Positions 7,139 through 19,313 of a stretch of 64,000 bases of DNA are shown here, one piece after another. Both the position numbers and the translations under genes were made by a program. Under the pieces are notes generated by a model. It searched no databases. It saw only the letters and a program-made list of their open reading frames with translations, and was not told where the DNA came from. Numbering within the stretch: the stretch's first letter is position 1; every line of letters begins with the position of its first letter. The DNA comes from Chlorobaculum parvum NCIB 8327 (lineage in GTDB: Bacteria; Bacteroidota; Chlorobiia; Chlorobiales; Chlorobiaceae). The stretch lies in the NCBI RefSeq assembly GCF_000020505.1, contig NC_011027.1, forward strand, positions 1,038,001 through 1,102,000, written 5' to 3'.

Positions 7139-8641
7139 TTAAAGGTTTCTTACCATGTCGCTTGCCTGAACGAAGTGCTTGTCGAGCGCTACCTCTTCAG
7201 GGCTCGCTCCACAGGCCAGGGCGACCAGGTCTGAAATGTAGTATACCGGCATTTCGCCAACATCGTTGTAGCGTTTGCGCATGCTCTCCTGACGCATGTC
7301 GAGGTTGGCATGGCAGAGCGGACAGGCGACGACGTATGCGCCAGCGCCGCTGTTGGTGGCGTTTCTGGCGATTTTGTGCGTGAGATCCTCGATCATCTCC
7401 TGCTGTGCCATGGTCAAGCCTGCACCGCAGCATTCGACTTTGTAACCCCAATCCACCGGTTTGGCGCCAAGCGCTTCGACGATGGACTCCATCTTGGTCG
7501 GGTTTTCCGGATCGTCGTAACCCATCGCGTCGAAGGGGCGTACCAGCAGGCAGCCATAATAGCAGGCCAGCGGCAGCTCCTTGAGCGGATGCGTTACACG
7601 CTTTTTGATCTCTTCGGGATCCATGCCTTCAAGCAACTGCATGACACCGATGAACTGAGCCTTGCCCTCGGTGTCGTAGCCCATGACGCTTTTCAACTCC
7701 TCGCGAAGCTCTTCGGACTCCTTCAGCGCTTTGCGTGCTGTTACCTGGCGGTTCAGGCAGGCGGCGCAGGGGGTCAGTACGTAATCGAGACCCTGCTGAT
7801 CGGCCAGCGCCTGATTCCTTGCCGGTAGCAGCATCGAGAGCTTGTGATTGGTCGCGTGGGCCGAACTGGCTCCGCAGCAGTTCCAGTCTTCGATTTCGCG
7901 CAGCTTGATGCCAAGATGGTCGCACATGCGGCGGATGGAAATATCGTAATCCTTCGCCGTACCGGAGAGCGAGCAGCCGGGGTAGTAGCCGACGGTCATG
8001 CCGGGCGCGACTTTGATCGGCTCGTCAGGTTTAAAAGTGCGCTTGACAGGCTTGCGTTTCGGCGCAGGGGTGTGGCTCTCCTTTTCGGAAAGCTGGAAAA
8101 TCTTTTCGATTTGGCCTTTGTTCTCGACCTCTTCTTTTGCAGTGAAAGCCTTGACAGGGTTGATCTTGCCCTGTTTCATCATTTTGAAGCCCGCCGCAAC
8201 ATCCTGCGTAAGGGTGCGCGTGCGCAGCTTGTAGCTGTTGACCAGGGCCAGCTCCTGCAAGCGGCCGCTCTTGCGCACCGTGTTCAGGAAAGAAGTGTGG
8301 AATGCGGTGACCAGCTTTTTTGATTTATCGGAGGAGACGATGCCGCTCTTGAGGGCCATCTCGCGAAGCGCGTCCATCGTGCCTGCGATCTCCATATTCT
8401 GCGGGCAGCGCGAAGTGCATGTCATGCAGCCGATGCAGTACCATAATGCGTCACTGCGCATGGCCTCTTCGACGTAACCGGCCTGGATAAGGCGCATGAT
8501 TCTGGCCGGTGGATTGTCCATGAAGCCGCCGGCAGGACAACCGGCGGTACATTTGCCACATTGATAGCAGCAGGCGTAGTTATTACCTGTTGCATTTTCA
8601 AGTTGCTGCTTCAATGAATCTGTACGAATAGTATGCTCCAT
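7139..8641 (-). CDS. hdrCB: HdrC-HdrB fusion, heterodisulfide reductase
   Basis: The 500-residue protein joins an HdrC-type dicluster ferredoxin (Cys 24/25, 28, 31, 35 and 69, 72, 75, 79) through a ~130-residue linker to an HdrB part with two CCG domains: C222, C254-C255, C291/C294 and C359, C403-C404, C439/C442. The CCG domains hold the non-cubane clusters that reduce the disulfide in methanogen HdrB. Separate HdrB and HdrC are the usual form; fusion fixes their 1:1 ratio. It is the first gene of the minus-strand cluster. In this bacterium coenzyme M/B is not expected, so the substrate is another disulfide, possibly DsrC (inference). Confidence 0.9.
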   Translation of the reverse strand: MEHTIRTDSLKQQLENATGNNYACCYQCGKCTAGCPAGGFMDNPPARIMRLIQAGYVEEAMRSDALWYCIGCMTCTSRCPQNMEIAGTMDALREMALKSGIVSSDKSKKLVTAFHTSFLNTVRKSGRLQELALVNSYKLRTRTLTQDVAAGFKMMKQGKINPVKAFTAKEEVENKGQIEKIFQLSEKESHTPAPKRKPVKRTFKPDEPIKVAPGMTVGYYPGCSLSGTAKDYDISIRRMCDHLGIKLREIEDWNCCGASSAHATNHKLSMLLPARNQALADQQGLDYVLTPCAACLNRQVTARKALKESEELREELKSVMGYDTEGKAQFIGVMQLLEGMDPEEIKKRVTHPLKELPLACYYGCLLVRPFDAMGYDDPENPTKMESIVEALGAKPVDWGYKVECCGAGLTMAQQEMIEDLTHKIARNATNSGAGAYVVACPLCHANLDMRQESMRKRYNDVGEMPVYYISDLVALACGASPEEVALDKHFVQASDMVRNL

Positions 8642-8918
8642 CGATTGATGACTGCCTGAGTTATCGGCATCCTGAAAACCGCTGTGCGTTTTTGATAGTT
8701 TGATAGCCTTACGGGCGTTTCGATACTCTATCGGTTACGTCACTGTTTCAGTATTGCCTTTTATTTTTGGATAATTTCGTGCGGGCTCAACAAGGGCATG
8801 AGCTTTAATTTTAACAAAAAATACACTAATGTCCAATTAAGGGGGTTTAATTTCTTGATATTCCCTCGTTGTCCCCCATGACACCAGAGTACTTCCTCAA
8901 ATTTCAATAACCGGAACC

Positions 8919-9374
8919 ATGCTGAAAGAGTTCAAGGAATTCGCCCTGAAGGGTAACGTTGTCGATATGGCTGTCGGCATCATTATTGGTGGTGCTTTTA
9001 CTGGCATCGTTAAATCACTGGTCGGCGATGTTCTGACTCCGCCGCTCGGGCTTCTGCTCAACGGAGTCGATTTTACCAATCTGTTTGTTGTGCTCAAGGA
9101 GGGGGCTACTCCTGGGCCGTACCTTGCGCTTGAGCAGGCGCAGAGCGCTGGAGCGGTAACGCTTAATTATGGCCTGTTTATCAATGCGTTCATAAGTTTT
9201 GTGATTATGGCTGTCGCCGTGTTTTTCCTGGTTCGCGGCATCAATAGACTGCGTAAGATGACCGAAAAACCCCCGGAGCCAGCCGCCGCTCCCGATACCA
9301 AGGAGTGCCCGTTCTGCTTCTCGGCCATCCCTGTCAAGGCCGTGCGTTGCCCGAACTGCACGTCGCAGTTGTAA
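8919..9374 (+). CDS. mscL: large-conductance mechanosensitive channel MscL with C-terminal zinc ribbon
   Basis: The 151-residue protein starts with the typical MscL N-terminus (LKEFKEFALKGNVVDMAVG). Two membrane helices follow, at about 15-45 and 83-105. The C-terminus carries CPFC and CPNC pairs (zinc ribbon) where short MscL proteins have only a helical bundle. The channel opens under membrane tension to release solutes on osmotic downshock. It is transcribed divergently from hdrCB with 277 bases between the starts. Family is certain; the zinc-ribbon role is unknown. Confidence 0.95.
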   Translation: MLKEFKEFALKGNVVDMAVGIIIGGAFTGIVKSLVGDVLTPPLGLLLNGVDFTNLFVVLKEGATPGPYLALEQAQSAGAVTLNYGLFINAFISFVIMAVAVFFLVRGINRLRKMTEKPPEPAAAPDTKECPFCFSAIPVKAVRCPNCTSQL

Positions 9375-9519
9375 GCGCGTGAATTCATGGGGAGTTTCCA
9401 TAACAATTTGCAAGTTCCCCTATGGAGATCAACGGCTTTTTGTTTATGATTGGAGTTGTTTTCATAACCTATAGTGTCACAACCGCTTCTGTTTTAACGA
9501 TTTTTCGGAAACCATTCCC

Positions 9520-10734
9520 ATGTTTGACGAGATTGAATTCGACAAGATCAAGAGATTGCCGAAATATGTTTTTGCTGCCGTCAATGAGCTGAAAATGGCC
9601 GAGCGGCGAGCCGGCGAGGATGTGATCGATTTTTCGATGGGCAATCCCGACGGCCCGACGCCGCAGCATATCATCGACAAGCTCGTCGAAAGTGTCCAGA
9701 AACCGAAGACCCACGGCTATTCGGTCTCCAAAGGCATTTACAAACTGCGTGGCGCTGTAGGCACATGGTACCGCAACAAGTACAATGTCGATCTCGATCT
9801 CGACCGCGAGGTGGTTGTAACGATGGGTTCAAAAGAGGGGTACGTGCACCTCGTGCAGGCCATCACCAATCCCGGCGATCTGGCCATCGTGCCCGACCCG
9901 TGCTACCCGATTCACTCGCAGGCGTTCATTCTTGCCGGCGGGAACGTGCATCGCATGAAGCTGGAGATGAACGACGACTACACGCTCGACGAGGAGGCGT
10001 TTTTCCATAATATCGAAACCGTATTCCGGGAATCATCGCCGAAGCCGAAGTATCTCGTAGTCAATTTCCCGAACAACCCGACCACCGCAACGGTCGAACT
10101 GCCTTTCTACGAACGTCTGGTCGAGCTGGCGCGCCGCGAACGTTTTTACATCATCAGCGACATCGCTTATGCTGAAATTACTTTCGACGGCTATGTGACT
10201 CCGTCGATTCTTCAGGTGCCGGGGGCGAAAGATGTCGCCGTCGAGAGCTACACGCTTTCCAAAACCTACAACATGGCTGGCTGGCGCATGGGCTTCATGG
10301 TGGGCAACGCTAAGCTGATCGGAGCGTTGGAAAAGATCAAGAGTTGGCTTGATTATGGCACTTTTACACCGATTCAGGTTGCATCGACCATTGCGCTTAC
10401 CGGCGATCAGAGCTGCGTCGATGAAATCAGGGAGGTGTACCGCAAACGGCGCGACGTGCTGATTTCAAGCTTCTCCAATGCCGGTTGGGACATTGTGACG
10501 CCCAAGGCCTCGATGTTCGTGTGGGCCAGGATCCCCGAATCGATGCGCCATCTGGGGAGTCTCGAATTCAGCAAGAAGCTGCTCATAGAGGGGAAGGTGG
10601 CCGTGAGTCCCGGCATCGGCTTTGGCGCTTATGGTGACGAATACGTACGTGTAGCCATGATCGAGAATGAGGAGCGCATTCGTCAGGCAGCAAGGAATAT
10701 CAAGCGCTTTTTGAAAAATAATGCCGGGCAGTGA
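9520..10734 (+). CDS. class I/II PLP-dependent aminotransferase, AlaC/alanine-aminotransferase-like
   Basis: The 404-residue fold-type I aminotransferase has the usual landmarks: FSMGNPDGP near the N-terminus, NFPNNPT (182-188), SDIAYAE (213-219) and the PLP lysine K248 in SKTYNMAGWRMG. The overall sequence resembles alanine/glutamate-pyruvate aminotransferases of the AlaC type. LL-diaminopimelate aminotransferase or aspartate aminotransferase are related alternatives that cannot be excluded. It is a single gene followed by a strong terminator. Confidence 0.88.
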   Translation: MFDEIEFDKIKRLPKYVFAAVNELKMAERRAGEDVIDFSMGNPDGPTPQHIIDKLVESVQKPKTHGYSVSKGIYKLRGAVGTWYRNKYNVDLDLDREVVVTMGSKEGYVHLVQAITNPGDLAIVPDPCYPIHSQAFILAGGNVHRMKLEMNDDYTLDEEAFFHNIETVFRESSPKPKYLVVNFPNNPTTATVELPFYERLVELARRERFYIISDIAYAEITFDGYVTPSILQVPGAKDVAVESYTLSKTYNMAGWRMGFMVGNAKLIGALEKIKSWLDYGTFTPIQVASTIALTGDQSCVDEIREVYRKRRDVLISSFSNAGWDIVTPKASMFVWARIPESMRHLGSLEFSKKLLIEGKVAVSPGIGFGAYGDEYVRVAMIENEERIRQAARNIKRFLKNNAGQ

Positions 10735-10766
10735 CGAGCTGGAACGCAACGAGTGACGAGAATCAA

Positions 10767-10798
10767 GAGAGGTGCTGGAAACGGCACCTCTTTTTTTT
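10767..10798 (+). terminator. terminator after the aminotransferase gene
   Basis: GAGGTGC (10769-10775) pairs with GCACCTC (10784-10790), extended by outer A-T pairs, and is followed by eight T. It begins about 30 bases after the stop codon. Confidence 0.9.
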
Positions 10799-10847
10799 GT
10801 TCACGTTGTCGATTGCGTTCACAATGTCAATGCGGTAAGCCGAAACA

Positions 10848-10872
10848 GGGCAGGCGCAAGGCCTGCCCCTAC
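10848..10872 (-). repeat. dispersed 3'-end GC hairpin, copy 1
   Basis: GGGCAGGC (10848-10855) pairs with GCCTGCCC (10861-10868) around GCAAG, followed by CTAC. It lies beyond the 3' end of nnr. Read in the gene's direction the element is GTAG-GGGCAGGC-CTTGC-GCCTGCCC. Similar elements are at 14865, 18321, 47451 and 52644. Confidence 0.75.
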
Positions 10873-10915
10873 AAGGAAGAGTGCGAACCGTTCAGGCTGA
10901 ATTGAAAGCGAAGCT

Positions 10916-12499
10916 TTACTCTTCGCTCTCGAACAACTCCAGAATGGCCTGAGGAATGGCTTCGAGGACATCCATCGAGGATACGAGGCTGGAGACATTG
11001 GAGGCGAGGTCTCCGGCGCGGCCGTGCAGCCATGCGGCTGCAGCTGCAGCCTCGTGGGTGTCGAGCCCTTTAGCAGCCAAGGCTCCGATCATGCCCGAGA
11101 GCACGTCGCCGGTGCCTGCCGAGGCAAGGGCTTCGGTTCCGCTGTCCGAAATGAACACCATGCCTGACGGCGAGGCGATGAAGGTCGGGGCGCCTTTGAG
11201 CAGCAGGTTGACGTTCCAGACCGAAGCGAGATTGCGCGCCGTGTCGATCGGGGCGCTCAGGATTTCATCGACTTCCAGTCCGGACAACCGGCTGCACTCG
11301 CCGGCATGGGGCGTCAACACGGCGTCTTCGAGGCTGGTGATGCGCTCCATCAGGTTCCGTTCGGCGAGGGCAAAGAGCGCGTCAGCGTCGAGAACCAGTT
11401 TCTTTTCCGCAATTTCAGGGGTGCACAAAAGGGCTTCGATCAGCTCCAGCGACTCCTCGCTGCGACCAATGCCGCAGCCGATGACGATGGCGTCGGCCCA
11501 TTTGGCTTTTTCGATGATGGAGACCATATCCCGTCCGATTACCACCACTTCGGGTGCAAAGCTGTGCATAACCGAGGCATGGCCGTCGGGCAGTGAACAG
11601 CAGACGTAGCCCGCGCCGGTTTTGACCGCTGCACGCGCGGAGAGTAGCGCCGCCCCGAGCATCGAGCCTCCGCCGTCAGCCGAGCCGGTGACGAGCAGCA
11701 CTTTGCCGTTCAGGTGCTTGGCGCTGGATGGGTCGCGCAACAGGTAGCTTTCGGCGGCGAAGGTTTCATCGATCAGTTGGCAGGAGGTCGGCTCGACGAG
11801 GAATTCCGGAATGGAGATTTCAGCCGTCTGGATCTCTCCCGAAACTTCTGGGCCGCTATTCTGGAAAAAGCCGGTTTTGAGGAAGGCCATCGTAATGGTC
11901 ATATCGGCCTTGACGCAAGGTTCGGAGCAGTGCCCGGTTGTTGCATCAAGTCCCGATGGCAGGTCGATGGCTACCGTCACCGCTTCGGAGTGCTCGTTGA
12001 TGAAATTGATCAGCTCGACCGCAGACTTGGCCGGCTCATGCAGCTGCGGACTGTCAGCATTGATGCGGAGGCCTGTACCGAGCAGGGCATCGACTACGAC
12101 CTGATAGGTTGTCGCTCCGACCGCCGTGCGGGCCTCGTCCAGTCCCGTGAAGATTCGCAGGCGTTCGTTGTAACGGCGGTAAGCCTTGAGGATGTGCAGT
12201 CCTTCGAGGTTCACGCCGGCCAGCTCTTCTTCTGGCCACGTCAGCAGCACATCGACTTGCGCCCCTTTGTTCAAGAGGTGGCGCGCTGCAACGAAGCCGT
12301 CGCCGCCGTTATTGCCTTTGCCGCACACCACGAGCACTGAAACGCCGTCGAGGTCAGCGCCGGTTTCGAATCGCTCGGCGATCATTCGGGCTGTCTCCCG
12401 CCCGGCAAGCTCCATCAGCCGCGTCTCGCCGGTGCGCAGCTCCTCGATGGCCGCCTTGTCGGCCAGGCTCATCTCTTTGGCAGTCAGTACCGGATTCAT
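10916..12499 (-). CDS. nnr: bifunctional NAD(P)H-hydrate epimerase / ADP-dependent dehydratase
   Basis: The 527-residue protein joins an N-terminal YjeF_N epimerase domain (VCGKGNNGGDGFVAARHL near residue 60) to a C-terminal ribokinase-like dehydratase domain (GSADGGGSMLGAALLSARAAVK, LTPHAGECSRL, GTGDVLSGMIGAL). Together they repair damaged NAD(P)HX back to NAD(P)H. The start lies 14 bases downstream of the purL stop on the same strand, so both are probably in one transcript. Length and domain order are normal for the bacterial fused form. Confidence 0.95.
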   Translation of the reverse strand: MNPVLTAKEMSLADKAAIEELRTGETRLMELAGRETARMIAERFETGADLDGVSVLVVCGKGNNGGDGFVAARHLLNKGAQVDVLLTWPEEELAGVNLEGLHILKAYRRYNERLRIFTGLDEARTAVGATTYQVVVDALLGTGLRINADSPQLHEPAKSAVELINFINEHSEAVTVAIDLPSGLDATTGHCSEPCVKADMTITMAFLKTGFFQNSGPEVSGEIQTAEISIPEFLVEPTSCQLIDETFAAESYLLRDPSSAKHLNGKVLLVTGSADGGGSMLGAALLSARAAVKTGAGYVCCSLPDGHASVMHSFAPEVVVIGRDMVSIIEKAKWADAIVIGCGIGRSEESLELIEALLCTPEIAEKKLVLDADALFALAERNLMERITSLEDAVLTPHAGECSRLSGLEVDEILSAPIDTARNLASVWNVNLLLKGAPTFIASPSGMVFISDSGTEALASAGTGDVLSGMIGALAAKGLDTHEAAAAAAWLHGRAGDLASNVSSLVSSMDVLEAIPQAILELFESEE

Positions 12500-12513
12500 C
12501 GTTCGTCCTGTTA

Positions 12514-14793
12514 TCAGAGTTCTTCGAGATGCAGTGAGGACTCCAGCGCATGTTCGTAGGCATGAACCAGCTCGTCGAGCGAGAATTCCGCTACCTGACG
12601 GCCGTTGACCGCGATGCTCGCGCCTTCCGAGACGACCTTGCCGATGATGCGCACCGGCACATTCAGGCGTTCGGCCTCTTCAATGACCGCTGCGGCGTTA
12701 TCCGGATTGATTGAAATCACCACGCGGCCCTGCGCTTCCGAGAAAAACTGATTCTGGATAGCCGCGCTCTCCTTGCAGGAACATTCGAGATTGACCTTGA
12801 AGCCAAGCATGTTATCGCGGTTCATGATCGACTGTTCGATGAGCGTTACCGCGATGCCACCGTCTGAAACGTCGTGCGCCGAGCGGACGAGCTTTTTCGA
12901 AGCAAGGGTGACCAGCAGATCCTGAAGGTTCTTTTCGTGCTCCAGATCGACCGCCGGGGATTCAGTACCGGGAGTGCCGTACTGCATCACCAGATACTCC
13001 GAGCCGTCGAGCGCGAGTTCCGGATCGCCGAGCAGCACGATGGCGTCACCCTCTTCCTGGAAGGTCGAAACCACCAGATGATCCATGTCGTCGAGCAGGC
13101 CTACCATGCCGATGGTCGGGGTGGGGTAGATGGCCGTGCGTCCGCCGCCAAGCGAGGTCTCGTTGTAAAAGCTTACGTTGCCACCGGTTACAGGAGTATC
13201 GAACATGCGGCAGGCGTCGCCCATGCCTTCGACGGCAGTTTTGAACTGAAAGTACACCTCAGGCTTGTAGGGATTGCCGAAGTTCAGGCAGTTGGTGACG
13301 GCGAGCGGTCTGGCACCCGTACAGGCGATGTTGCGCGCGCACTCGGCGACGGCAATCGCACCGCCCGCTTTCGGATTGAGATAGACGTAGCGTGAGTTGC
13401 AGTCGGTCTTCATCGCGAGCCCTTTTTTGGTGCCCTTGATGCGGATGACTGCTGCGTCGGTCTGGCCGACCGGGGTGACGGTGTTGGTCTGCACCATCGA
13501 GTCGTACTGGTCGTATACCCACGCCTTGCTGGCGATATTTGGGCGCGAGAGCAGTTGCAGCGTGAGTGCTTTAAGATCGAGCGAATCGTCCGGCGCGAGT
13601 TCAGCAGCTTTCGTGTCGGGCTTTTTCTCGACAGCCTCACGGATGTAGACCGGAGCACCGCCGCCGAGTACGAGTGACATGGCCGGAATTTCAGCCATTA
13701 CCTTGCCGTGCTGACGCACGCGAAGCATGTTGTCGTCGGTTACCTCGCCGATCACGACGGCGCTCACATCCCATTTTTTATAGACGTCGATAATCTCCTG
13801 TTCGCGGCCCTTTTCAGCCACAATCAGCATCCGTTCCTGCGATTCGGAGAGCATCAACTCGTAGGCGGTCATGCCCTCTTCGCGGGCGGGCACCAGGTCG
13901 AGATCGATGTCGATGCCGCCGCTGCCGGTCTTTTCGATGCCGCGCGCACTCATTTCCGAAGTGGAGCTGGTCAGCCCTGCCGCGCCCATGTCCTGCAAGC
14001 CGGCTACCGCGCCGGTGGCGATCGCTTCGAGCGTCGCTTCGAGCAGCAGCTTTTCGGCGAATGGATCGCCCACCTGTACGCTGGGGCGCTTGTCTTCCGA
14101 CGCTTCGCTCAAATCTTCCGACGCGAAGGTTGCGCCGTGGATGCCGTCTCGTCCGGTCGATGACCCGACGATCAGCACCGGATTGCCCTTGCCGTGCGCC
14201 GTGGCGCTGACGGTTTTATGATGCTCAACGAGGCCGACCGACATGGCGTTGACCAGCGGGTTGCCCGTGTAGCAATCCTCGAAATAGATTTCGCCCGCAA
14301 CGGTCGGCACGCCGAACGAGTTGCCGTAGTCGCCGATGCCACGCACCACGCCGTCAACGAGGTAGCGCACACGCGGGTCACGCGGTGAGCCGAAGCGCAG
14401 CGAGTCGAGCGATGCGACAGGACGAGCGCCCATCGTGAAGATGTCGCGGTGGATGCCGCCGACGCCCGTGGCCGCGCCCTGGTAGGGTTCGACCGCCGAA
14501 GGGTGGTTGTGCGACTCGATTTTGAACGCCACGGCGAGGTTGTCGCCGATGTCAACCAGACCGGCATTCTCCTCTCCCGCCTGCGTCAGCAGCGCAGCAC
14601 CGTCGCGCGGCAACGTCTTGAGCACGGCGATGGAGTTCTTGTAGCTGCAATGCTCGGACCACATGACTGAATAGATGCCCAGCTCGGTGAAGGAGGGGGT
14701 GCGGCCCAGAACTTCACATATTTTGGCGTATTCCTCTTCGTTCAGGCCATGTTCCTGGGCCAGTTGCAGGTTGACTTCGGGTTCGATGCTCAT
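12514..14793 (-). CDS. purL: phosphoribosylformylglycinamidine synthase subunit PurL
   Basis: The 759-residue protein is the small-type PurL, which works with PurQ and PurS in step four of purine synthesis, converting FGAR to FGAM with ATP and glutamine-derived ammonia. It shows the conserved [20 protein letters not shown] stretch, GARPVA, and two repeated AIRS-like halves ([10 protein letters not shown] marks the middle; [13 protein letters not shown] and [12 protein letters not shown] follow). purQ and purS are not in the window. nnr follows closely. Confidence 0.97.
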   Translation of the reverse strand: MSIEPEVNLQLAQEHGLNEEEYAKICEVLGRTPSFTELGIYSVMWSEHCSYKNSIAVLKTLPRDGAALLTQAGEENAGLVDIGDNLAVAFKIESHNHPSAVEPYQGAATGVGGIHRDIFTMGARPVASLDSLRFGSPRDPRVRYLVDGVVRGIGDYGNSFGVPTVAGEIYFEDCYTGNPLVNAMSVGLVEHHKTVSATAHGKGNPVLIVGSSTGRDGIHGATFASEDLSEASEDKRPSVQVGDPFAEKLLLEATLEAIATGAVAGLQDMGAAGLTSSTSEMSARGIEKTGSGGIDIDLDLVPAREEGMTAYELMLSESQERMLIVAEKGREQEIIDVYKKWDVSAVVIGEVTDDNMLRVRQHGKVMAEIPAMSLVLGGGAPVYIREAVEKKPDTKAAELAPDDSLDLKALTLQLLSRPNIASKAWVYDQYDSMVQTNTVTPVGQTDAAVIRIKGTKKGLAMKTDCNSRYVYLNPKAGGAIAVAECARNIACTGARPLAVTNCLNFGNPYKPEVYFQFKTAVEGMGDACRMFDTPVTGGNVSFYNETSLGGGRTAIYPTPTIGMVGLLDDMDHLVVSTFQEEGDAIVLLGDPELALDGSEYLVMQYGTPGTESPAVDLEHEKNLQDLLVTLASKKLVRSAHDVSDGGIAVTLIEQSIMNRDNMLGFKVNLECSCKESAAIQNQFFSEAQGRVVISINPDNAAAVIEEAERLNVPVRIIGKVVSEGASIAVNGRQVAEFSLDELVHAYEHALESSLHLEEL

Positions 14794-14864
14794 TGTTCGG
14801 TAGGAATTTTTACAGGTCTAACAGGTCGTATAAGATGTACAGATTGAACAGGATAAGAGATGAA

Positions 14865-14912
14865 AGGGCGGGCGCAAGACTCGCCCCTACAATTAGTCCA
14901 TTGTCCATTATC
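14865..14912 (-). repeat. dispersed 3'-end element, copy 2 (GC hairpin plus AT-rich repeat)
   Basis: A GGGCGGGCGCAAGACTCGCCC hairpin-like core split by GCAAG is followed by CTAC, then by AATTAGTCCATTGTCCATTATCAG running into the secA stop codon at 14915. In secA sense the order is stop, AT-rich TGATAATGG-type repeat, then GTAGGGGC hairpin. Short CAGGTCTAACAGGTCG-type repeats lie just beyond it at about 14813-14860. Confidence 0.65.
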
Positions 14913-14914
14913 AG

Positions 14915-18010
<3,096 letters not shown>

Positions 18011-18362
18011 GTAAACTCTTGATTTCTGCAATGTTTCGTAACAGCCTCAGCGGCTACAGGCGTACCTCACCATGACCCTTAAAGTACCGAATTTAGCACG
18101 CTGAAAAAATACAAATGAAGGATAAATAATGGATAATTGATAGTGGAAAGTTGATAGTTGATAGTTGAATTGTTGAGGCTTGTGGGTGGGGTAAAGGGGG
18201 CGCGGGAAGTGTTGACCGAAGTGGACAGGCTGGAACAACCCGGTATGGCCGGACATTTTCATCATTCGTAGTCTATGATGTCCATTTTGTCCACGCTGTC
18301 CGTGTTCATTCGGTGGGGAAGGGCGGGTGTGAAACCCGCCCCTACAGATCAATTATCCATTA
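18011..18362. other. intergenic repeats between the SDR gene and secA
   Basis: No gene is seen. The interval holds tandem GATAGTTGATAGTTGA-type repeats at about 18135-18175, short TGGACA/GTCCA repeats at about 18215-18305 (GTCCATTTTGTCCACGCTGTCC and its relatives), and a GC hairpin at 18321-18345. Between them these cover about half of the interval. The secA promoter must lie near the right end of it or within the left end of the next sequence upstream of 18010. Confidence 0.6.
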
Positions 18363-18368
18363 TCAACT
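18321..18368 (-). repeat. dispersed 3'-end element, copy 3
   Basis: GGGCGGGT (18321-18328) pairs perfectly with ACCCGCCC (18334-18341), followed by CTAC and then the AT-rich AATTATCCATTATCAACTA. In the sense of the SDR gene, the TGA stop codon (18363-18365) is inside the AGTTGATAATGG repeat itself. Confidence 0.75.
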
Positions 18369-19241
18369 ATTCTTCGCAGCCATCTGCTCGAAGAACGCTC
18401 GCAGCTTGTGGGTGCCGTATTGCGGGGCGACCGTGTCGTTCTTGCTGACGGTGGAGGCGAACAGGGCGATGTCGTGGATGTCACGGTTGATGAAGCCGGT
18501 CACAGCCGTCAGACCATCCGCTACCCAGATCGGTACCGAGATGGTGAACGGGCTTTTCTTGACCACATCGGAGGCCATCTCCGCCACCTCGCGATAGGTA
18601 AAGATTTCAGGTCCTCCGGCATCGATGTTGGTGTTGTCACCCTCGGCGGCATCGACGCACACCTTGGCCAGGTCGGCTCCGTGGATAGGGTTGGATTTGC
18701 GGTCGCCCTCGCCGAGCGAGAGCATGATGCCGTTGCGCGCCATGTTCAGGAACTGCGCCATGTCGGAGAAATAGCCCGTTGGCCGCACAATCGCGTACTC
18801 AAGCCCCGAGGCGCGCAGCTCATCGACGAACTTTTCGTGCGCCTGGATGTTCTCGATCTCCATCATGTTGTGCGCATTGAACACCGAGATATAGACGAAC
18901 TTCCGAACTTTCGCTTTCATGGCCTCGCGGAGGATGTTCAGGTTCGCATGGTAATCCACATCGAAGCTCGAATGCACAAAGTCGGGGCGGGTCATGCCGA
19001 GCGATGAAAAGACGATTTCGATGTCATCGCACAGTCCGGTAAGGGTTTTGGGATTGGTGGCCTCGGCGACCACGAGCTCGTCGGCAAGGTCGGCAATCGC
19101 CGGTTCAAGGTGAGCGCCCGGCTTTGCGGCTTTTTCGACGCTCCGCACCAGAGCGCGTACCCAATAGCCGCGATTCTTGAACTCCTGCACCACATAGCGT
19201 CCGATATAGCCGGTCGAGCCGGCGACAAGTACCTTTTTCAT
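18363..19241 (-). CDS. NAD(P)-binding SDR/NmrA-like protein
   Basis: The product of about 292 residues begins with KKVLVAGSTGYIGRYVVQEF, a glycine-rich Rossmann motif (GxTGYIG), at its extreme N-terminus. It resembles atypical short-chain dehydrogenases of the NmrA/NAD(P)H-binding group, seen in photosynthetic bacteria and chloroplasts as assembly or reductase factors. I start at the ATG at 19239-19241 because the motif then begins at residue 2-3; an in-frame start 33 bases upstream adds a poor leader. Substrate is unknown. The stop codon is part of a dispersed repeat. Confidence 0.8.
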   Translation of the reverse strand: MKKVLVAGSTGYIGRYVVQEFKNRGYWVRALVRSVEKAAKPGAHLEPAIADLADELVVAEATNPKTLTGLCDDIEIVFSSLGMTRPDFVHSSFDVDYHANLNILREAMKAKVRKFVYISVFNAHNMMEIENIQAHEKFVDELRASGLEYAIVRPTGYFSDMAQFLNMARNGIMLSLGEGDRKSNPIHGADLAKVCVDAAEGDNTNIDAGGPEIFTYREVAEMASDVVKKSPFTISVPIWVADGLTAVTGFINRDIHDIALFASTVSKNDTVAPQYGTHKLRAFFEQMAAKNS

Positions 19242-19313
19242 AATGAACAAGGGTGATGGGTTGATAAGAATCAAACTCTTAAATCTAACCAGCGACGCCG
19301 TTACAACGTGCCC

